Source: Fagopyrum homotropicum
Taxonomy: Eukaryota; Streptophyta; Magnoliopsida; Caryophyllales; Polygonaceae
Assembly (NCBI GenBank): GCA_033239125.1
Contig: BSWB01000003.1
Span: 136,561,820-136,625,819 of the forward strand
Direction of reading: 5' to 3'
Length of the DNA: 64,000 nucleotides
Positions 57,801 through 64,000 of the stretch are shown piece by piece. Below the pieces are notes generated by a model. That model did not search any database. It was not told where the DNA came from and saw only the letters and a list, made by a program, of their open reading frames with translations. Within the stretch, counting starts at the first letter, position 1, and each line of letters begins with the position of its first letter. A program made the position numbers and the translations under genes.

Positions 57801-60550
57801 CCTTGAAGCTTGATCATCAATAAGGTCTGATTCAGGGGAAACCACGGCTGGAACCACGGTTGGCTCCACTTCCACGGCCGTGGACCTGGCCTGGCTCATT
57901 TGTTGTGGCTTTACAGAGAGTTTGACGGCCGTGGAACTCATTCCACGACCGTGATTCCTACAGCTGCTCAGCACCTCTTCGTGGTCTTCAATTTGAGCCC
58001 TTGTCTCCTCTTCTAATGCTTCTAAGGCCTTGATCTCTTCATTGCAAGCCTCCTCAACACCTTCTTCCATCATACTTAGGATAAGAACCTTCTCTAAAGG
58101 ATCCTTGATCAAGATCGAGCTCACAACTTCTCTAGATTCCTCTCGCTCGACTATGTTGAAGACATCTTCATCAAGGGTTGGCCCTTTCATCATTGTGGAC
58201 AATTTGAACTTGATGTTCTCTTCTCCAATGTTGAAGGAGAGAGTCTCATTCTTGCAATCCACTAGGCATCCGGAAGTGGCTAGGAAAGGTCTTCCTAAAT
58301 GATGGGAACCGGATAGTCCGCCGGAATATCCAAGACAACAAAATCGATTGGCACATAGAATCCTCCTAGTTGCACCGGGATGTCTTCTAAGATCCCAACC
58401 GGATGAGTGATAGATCGGTCCGCCATGTAGAGGGTCATCTTGACCGGTTTTAGCTCTCCTAGCCCAACCTTGTTGCAAAGTGCAAGCGGTATGATGCTTA
58501 CACTTGCTCCAAGATCACAAAGGGCCTCATACTTCACATCTCCCACTCCAATTGGGACACAAAAGGAACCCGGATCTCTTAGCTTGGGAGGCATCTTCTC
58601 CTTCATTGTTTGGATCAATTCTGAGGATCTCTTTGTCATTCTTATCTCCCCATACTCCTCCAACTTCCTTTTGTTGGAGAGTATCTCCTTCAAGAACTTG
58701 CCATATGCCGGCATTCCTAAAATAGCATCCATGAACAGAATGTTAATATGCAATTTAGACATTAGTTCAAGGAACTTACCAAAGTGATTGTCCAAGCGAG
58801 CCCTTGCTCGTGATTGTGGGAACGGTAGTGGTGGCTTGTATGGAGGTGGTGCCACATAAGTTGGCTCTACATCCTTGCTCTTGCCCCCATCTCCTTGCAA
58901 AGTCTCTTCCTCTATCACCACTTGTTTCCCTTTAGCATTCTCCTTGGTCAAAGGATCTTTCATGCTAAACCCACTCCTTGTAGTGATAGCCAACACTTGG
59001 CCTCTTGGGTTGTCTTCGGTCCTTCCAGGAAGCTTTCCCGGATCTCTATGGGCTTCACCCGCCTTTTGGAACACTTGTGCTTCCAACACCTTTTGAGCCT
59101 TAGAAATGGAAGTCACGGTGCTCTCAAGACCACTCAACCTTCCAAGCAATTGCTCAAACATCATCTCGGTCCTATCTTTTGGAGGTTGAGTAAATCCGGG
59201 TGGAGGTTCTTGTGAAGCTTTTGGTGGTGGAGTTGTGCTTGTGGAAGCGGGAGGGTTCAAGGCTCCATCCGGGTTAGAGTAAGAAAATCCGGGATGGTTG
59301 TGGTTGGGCCGGTAATTGTTGAATTGCCGGTTGTTGTTGCAGTTCCTTGGGCCTTGATAATTGTTGTAGTTGCCCCTTCCCATGTAATTCACATCCTCCT
59401 CCTTGGAAGATAAGTTAGCTTGTGGAAGCACTTGAGGAGTTGCTTGATTCTTCAAGGTTGTAGCACACAACTCCCTCAAGGACTTCAAGTCATTGTTGAT
59501 GGCATCAAGCTTGAAGTTGCTCATGGTGACTTCACTCACCTCATATGCTCCCGCCTTTCTCCCTTCACTCTTCCTATGGGAGTATTTCTCAATCACTAGA
59601 GCTTGCTTCTCCACAAACTCTCAAGCTTCATCTACATGCTTCTCCATGAAAGTCCCACCGGAAAGGGATTGAAGCTTGAATTGGCTATCTTCATCAAGTC
59701 CTTTGAAGTAGATCTCCAATAGCTCAATTTTCGGTATGCCATGGTGTGGACAATCTAGGAGAAGATCTTTGAACCTCTCCTAAGACTTGAATAAACTCTC
59801 TCTATCCTTCATCACGAAGGCATTGATCCTCCCTCTTAACTCGGTAGTCTTGGAAGGTGGGAAGAACTTAGTCAAAAACTCGGTTGTCATCTCCTCCCAA
59901 GTACCAACTCGCCCTTGTGGAATAGATTGATACCAAGCCAAGGCCTTGTCCTTAAGAGAGAAGGAAAAAGCCCTAAGCTTATGGTTGTTGCTCTCCAATC
60001 TTGGCGGTCTAAGAGTCTCCATCAAAATCTCATAATTCATCAAGTGTTGATGAGGAGACTCTCCTTCCATCCCTCCAAATTGATTATGCCGGATCATTTG
60101 TAGAACTTGAGGGCGGAGCTCGTAATCATGGGCTGCGGGATCTCCTAAGTTCACACCCGGACGTTGTGCTCTTTGTGCCGGATCCATACGTTGCCCCAAC
60201 GTTTGTGGCTCTTCCATAGCAATGGGCACAACCCTAATATTCACCGCCGCCGGCTGCGGTTGTGGTGGAGGTGGAGGAGGTTGTTGACGGTTAAGCTCTC
60301 TTTGCACAAGAGCTTGCCTAATCTCCTCTATCTCCCTCCTAGTTGCCTCTTGCCTCTCATTGGCAAGTCTCCTTTCATTCTCCAAAGCTTCATCCCTTAT
60401 CCTAATTTGCTCTAAAGCCTCATCTAATTCAGCTTGGAGATCTCTTCCGGCCATCTCTTTCCCTTTTTTAATGCTCTTGGATCTAGATCTAAGGGTTTTC
60501 TCCGGTTCGGGATCGAATGGAGCTAAATCCTTGCCACGAGATCTTCGCAT
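54818..60550 (-). pseudogene. gag-pol polyprotein of element B, with integrase
   Basis: ATG at 60550 (MRRSRGKDLAPFD). Gag: coiled-coil-like part with a proline run, core (WYQSIPQGRVGTWEEM), Asn-rich tail (about 59400-59250). Protease: CDLGASVSIIPLALC. RT: FMDDFSVYG near 56981-56992. RNase H: MCDASDVAVGAVLG, YTDHAAIRYL. Integrase: HCHSLPCGGHASSHK with CDACQR, then VDFMGPFPSS, a DGGKHF block (Arg where Ser is usual before Asp) and QVEISNRE. The C-terminus has LKSRWTGPYVV and VNGHRLKKY. Breaks: TAG at 59780-59782 and TGA at 59621-59623 (both Trp codons in relatives), a 1-base frameshift near 58300, and a small deletion near 57490 that restores the frame. From 57472 to 54818 the frame is open for 884 codons, covering RT to integrase. 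Confidence 0.92.
57840..57955. repeat. CCACGG/CCGTGG motif cluster in the B protease-RT linker
   Basis: CCACGGCCGTGG plus about six half-words (CCACGG, CCGTGG, GGCCGTGG) within 115 coding bases, at the same place in the polyprotein where A1 and A2 carry CCTCGG-type words. Confidence 0.75.
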
Positions 60551-60663
60551 ACACCTAAAGAGTGAGATGTCCTGAAAAGCAAAGACACAAACCAAAAAGA
60601 GATCAAAAGCAACAAGAAAGATCTACACTACAATCAATCACAAAAAGACTCAATCTAGACCTA

Positions 60664-60682
60664 ATCCCCGGCAACGGCGCCA
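60664..60682 (-). other. primer binding site, tRNA-Asp (perfect)
   Basis: Plus-strand ATCCCCGGCAACGGCGCCA, six bases from the LTR end. Confidence 0.93.
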
Positions 60683-60688
60683 AAAACT

Positions 60689-62518
60689 TGTTACGCTCAG
60701 GATGTGATACGCAATGGGTTTTAAATTTATATTCTCGTTATATTTATCCTAACTCCTAGCGAACCCGCAGTGTACGGGTCGTTTGTAGTAGGGATAGTAT
60801 TCCGAGGTCGAACACAAAGACTAAGGTGAGATTGATTCGATTTATGATTAAGTCTAGTGAAGATCTAGGTTAAGAAAAGAGAAAGAAATAAATAAATGAA
60901 AATCTCAATGTTTTTTGTTGGTTTTTGGGTGATCAATCAAAGATCACAAATCATGCGAAATATAATAATCAACTAAGCTAACAAATCAACGCAAACAAAC
61001 AAGCTAAACACGAGATATAGATCAAAGATAGAAAAGCGGATTCTAGGGGTTGGAAGTTCCGGTTATGGCATAGGACTCAAGTTATCTAATCGTTCCTTGG
61101 ATTTACTATGACATGTTGGGAGTAAGTGTTTCTAGATTGGGATCGATCACCGGGTAGGTCTCATGGTCCACTAGTCCGTTCCTAAGGTCTCATCACCGGG
61201 TAAGTCTCTAAGAACCTAAAGGACGGAATTCTACACAAACCGGATTTTCACCTAGAGATCTAACCTATCCTTACCGGGTAAGTCTCGAAAGGGTTAGTCC
61301 TAAGCAACCATCCTAGCACACTTAGTCCAATGGCGGCTTATGAGGCTCACCACTACCTAGGGTTTGTTATCTTTGGAATCTAAGAGTAAGGATTACCGGA
61401 TAAGTCTCTCCTAACACTTAGTTGCTAACACTAGGTCACCCTAGGATAGATTTAACTCAACAAACACTTAGGATTACAACATTCTAACAATCTAAAGCTA
61501 GATCAATCAAACAAGGGAGAATCACGGGTTGTTCTACACCTTCCACGGCCGTGGAAAGACAAGAACAAACCGTGGACTCCAACAGAAGCTACGTCCAAAC
61601 AAGAGAGTCATCCAAGGGCTAATCTAAGTCCATCCTATCATAGTCTTAGCCATAACCATTCCTTCTTTACCCTAGAATCACATCTATTTAGCCTACAACA
61701 TTCATCATAGCAATCAAAATCATCAAACATAAAATCATGGCTTCCATTTGCAAGATAATGAAAAGAAAGAGATGAACAAAAGAAGTAAACAAAACCAAGC
61801 TAAAAAATGGAATTAGAATGACTCACAACCCTTCTTAAAGAAGGTTCAAATGGTTCATACAACTCTAGAAACCGATTCCGAAATCCTTCACTACAAAGCT
61901 ATCAAAATCTATCAATGGTGTGCTCTTCTTCTTCTCCAATGGAGCTCTTCTCCAAATGTGTTTTCCTCCTTCTTCTCCTCCAAAGAATCTTCTTGTTGAG
62001 AGAATATTTTGATTGGATGATAGTGGATAATGGAGAGCTGCTCCAAGATGCTTCTCCCAGCCAATGCAGGACCACTTTTATACTACAACTTTGCAAGAGC
62101 TGGCCAAGAGATCGTGGCACAGCTGTCACGAAAACCTGGCAAAAACCACGGGTAGAATCACGGCCGTGATCTGTCAGTGAACCGTGAATTTTGTGCTTCA
62201 GCTTTGCCTTTGATCATTAAGCTTCGATTTGGTGCATGGTTTGTGTTGGCAAGGTTCCATGAGTCCTCCCTAGCCTTTAGCTTGCATCCTAATGAGTCCG
62301 AGGGTGTGTCATCTTGATGAACGATCCTCAAACGTATCGTTTTAGCTCCTAATCTCCCAAAATACCTACAAAGCAATGCACAAGTCCGTGTAGACGTCCA
62401 TCTCGACAAAATACGTGATTTGAGTGCAAACGTCGTGAACTAGTGCTAAACCATGCATGAATGAGTGAGAAATCTATCTAAATGATTACCGAAACCTAAG
62501 TCATAAATCGTGTTATCA
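60689..62518 (-). repeat. 5' LTR of element B
   Basis: TGTTACGCTCAGG ... CGTGTTATCA, near-identical to 51331-53164. Clusters at about 61525-61580 and 62140-62195; TATA box at 62075-62082. Confidence 0.93.
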
Positions 62519-62733
62519 GAGACTTATGTTGTTTGTTCTGGTTTTGAGACTCGGCTGGATTGTTTTACGTTTGTACTTTTGCTTTCGCTCATGAAATAAA
62601 ACTATATTATTTTGCCTTTTTATTTGTGTCGTGTTGTAAGGTCCGATGAAGTTGTTGTCAAGCTAAGGGCCGGGACCCATTGTGAGGTCCCAGCTCGTGG
62701 CATTCCGAGTCCTCTAGGATTTGGGGTGTTACA
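62519..62733 (+). repeat. 3' LTR of the chromovirus, second part
   Basis: Resumes the LTR after element B and ends GGGGTGTTACA. Its first 48 bases repeat 51276-51323 with one mismatch. Confidence 0.9.
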
Positions 62734-63391
62734 GTTCGGTAGGTGGAGTCGAACGAAACAACATCTCCATATATAGCATAGTTTTTCATCGAAATTGGGT
62801 CAGCTCAGAATATTCTTGTTAGCTGGTCGTTCTCATCAACATCATACCTAAAGTAAAACGTACTACTTCCTCTTGTTTTTTGAATAATATATCTATCATC
62901 AATTGAGCATCACATCCACTAAGGTAAGCCAAAAGATCTCTCCTGAAGTTTTTGAACTTTGTAGTCGTTGCACCTATGTTTTGATAACCCCCAACAGACT
63001 CTTTGAAAACCTTATGACTCCTTGTTGGCCCAATCTTTGCTCTTCCACAATTGAAAACAAAATTCTTAAGACCAATGTCCATTTTTCTATTAGATTTGGA
63101 AAATTGTTTCATTATAGGAGCCAACACAACATGATTATGAGCTTCATGAACCCATTTCACAAAATACTTTCCACCCTCCATAATCCTAAATACAACTCCT
63201 ACTTTACAAACACATCGATTGAAAGTTGTCTTCCTTTTGCCTGTACTATGTTTGCCATTTTTTTTACCTTCTCTTGTGCATACAAAATACTTCCTCAACA
63301 CAACATTGTTGAGTTCGTGATTACATGAAACACGAATCTCAAATCCACAAATAGAGACATACCTCCTATAAAAGTCCTCATCTTCCTCCAC
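62734..63391 (-). pseudogene. FAR1/MULE-type transposase gene, N-terminal part
   Basis: On the minus strand a frame of 190 codons (63391-62819) holds a FAR1 DNA-binding-type region: EDEDFYRRYVSICGFEIRVS, KYFVCTREG, RKTTFNRCVCKVGV and VHEAHNHVV. A one-base shift near 62860 leads into FYFRYDVDEND and RIF followed by TGA where Trp is usual. It then reads GDVVSFDSTYRT up to the chromovirus insertion. The reading continues at 42251 on the other side of the 20.5-kb insertion. No ATG begins the region; coding similarity extends a little above 63391, where stops appear. With the C-terminal part it makes one disrupted gene. Confidence 0.82.
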
Positions 63392-64000
63392 ACTTAAAAT
63401 TGTTGACCAGCATGTGGCTTCAATGTATCATTACAAATTGGAACCCAATTGGTAGAGTTATTTGGAGTTACTTGTAGCATTCATCCTCAATCTTGACACA
63501 ATGATTGGTGATGATTGCTTATCCAACATCACTGAATCTATAAAGCAATGTAAAAATACACTAGTGGAAGTTCATACTTATTATTCATTGGTGTTCACAC
63601 TTTTATACGTCATTGTTCATGTTTTTATTCTTCGGTGTTCATATTTTTTATGTCATTGTTCATGTAAATATTATAAACTATTTTTCCTATTAGGCAATTT
63701 ATCGAACAATTGTCATGCACACTAAAAAGAGCATATAGATTATTCAATTGGAGGTATTAAACTAACTCAACATATGTATATACATGTATTTTCTCAATCA
63801 AACCTATCAAAACAAAAATGATTCAAACAAATTTGATTTCAAAAACAAACATCAATCATAATGAAACCTAAACCGTGAGAGTAGAAATTCGAAGAAACAA
63901 TACATGAATCGTCTTATATTCTTTTTGATTTCACCATTTTATGTAATCAATCTTTGATTTGGTTGAAAATTAGGCAAATATGGAGCTTGTGGGATGAAGA
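63392..64000. other. upstream flank of the FAR1/MULE-type gene
   Basis: AT-rich, no gene seen. GTTCA(C/T)ACTTTTAT-type repeats at 63565-63665 mirror those at 40255-40600. No inverted terminus matching 39990-40010 appears before the window ends. Confidence 0.45.

Larger units (their letters stand above)
51331..62518 (-). mobile_element. Athila-like Ty3/gypsy element B, nested in the chromovirus LTR
   Basis: 11.2 kb on the minus strand: 5' LTR 60689-62518, tRNA-Asp primer site, gag-pol with integrase (60550-54818), about 1.6 kb of noncoding sequence, polypurine tract, 3' LTR 51331-53164. The LTRs differ at about 15-20 positions by eye over 1.83 kb plus a few small indels, so it is young relative to its chromovirus host. 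There is no ORF1. Flanks are odd: instead of a 5-bp duplication, 48 bases of the host LTR (51276-51323) are repeated at 62519-62566. Confidence 0.93.
42252..62733 (+). mobile_element. Tekay-like chromovirus (Ty3/gypsy), TSD GTTCG, invaded by Athila B
   Basis: LTR 42252-44202, initiator tRNA-Met primer site, gag-pol with chromodomain (44518-49383), polypurine tract, then a right LTR split into 49565-51330 and 62519-62733 by element B. GTTCG at 42247-42251 and 62734-62738 flanks the whole. The target is a coding exon of the FAR1/MULE-type gene. The two LTRs differ clearly more than the LTR pairs of A2 and B (for example ten or more changes in the first 170 bases), so it is older. The long LTR, chromodomain and HVSQLREYV block suggest the Tekay/Del lineage. 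Confidence 0.93.

Overview
The window looks like repeat-rich nuclear DNA of a flowering plant, probably a eudicot; the species cannot be told from the sequence. Evidence is nested Athila-type and chromodomain Ty3/gypsy retrotransposons with plant tRNA-Asp and initiator tRNA-Met primer sites, a FAR1/MULE transposase-type gene, a Stowaway-like MITE, a Helitron-like end, and one spliced RING-finger gene with plant-style GT-AG introns. No rRNA or tRNA genes and no prokaryotic features were seen.

Layout. (1) 1-5829: Athila-like element A1 on the minus strand, cut by the window edge, with a decayed gag-pol and one LTR. (2) 5830-15586: a plus-strand Athila-like element C, made of a 5' LTR fragment fused to pol, integrase, an internal TATA box, ORF1, and a 3' LTR. 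Its ORF1 is interrupted by a B-like solo LTR (10359-12160, TSD TAGAA). (3) 15587-31700: chromovirus-LTR-derived DNA on the minus strand. It is split by a complete-looking Athila element A2 (15825-27677, TSD AATCA) and by a 2.8-kb solo LTR (28417-31203, TSD ATCAT). (4) 31700-40750: the least transposon-dense part, with a LINE-like tail, a Helitron-like end, tandem duplications, a seven-exon RING gene (34237-36474, minus), a long AT-rich spacer, a MITE, a (TA)n microsatellite and a possible MULE terminus. (5) 40755-63391: a FAR1/MULE-type gene on the minus strand, split by a Tekay-like chromovirus (42252-62733, TSD GTTCG). The right LTR of that chromovirus is itself split by Athila element B (51331-62518).

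How the parts relate. A2 keeps gag, protease, RT, RNase H and an intact 463-aa ORF1 but has lost integrase. B keeps integrase but lacks ORF1. C once had both. A2 has a TSD and nearly matching LTRs, so it probably moved with integrase supplied in trans. The most unusual signal is a set of short GC-rich, often palindromic motif clusters spread through each element at corresponding places: LTR promoter, LTR leader, the protease-RT linker, gag in A1 and A2, and the ORF1 promoter in A2 and C. The motif differs by family: CCTCGGTCGAGG in A1/A2, CCACGGCCGTGG in B, C and the solo LTR, and GCAGGGGCGGC in the chromovirus. This looks like concerted, family-specific replacement of a recognition sequence.

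All coordinates and similarities were read by eye. LTR ends with TSDs and the RING exon borders are the firmest calls. Remnants without both ends are approximate.
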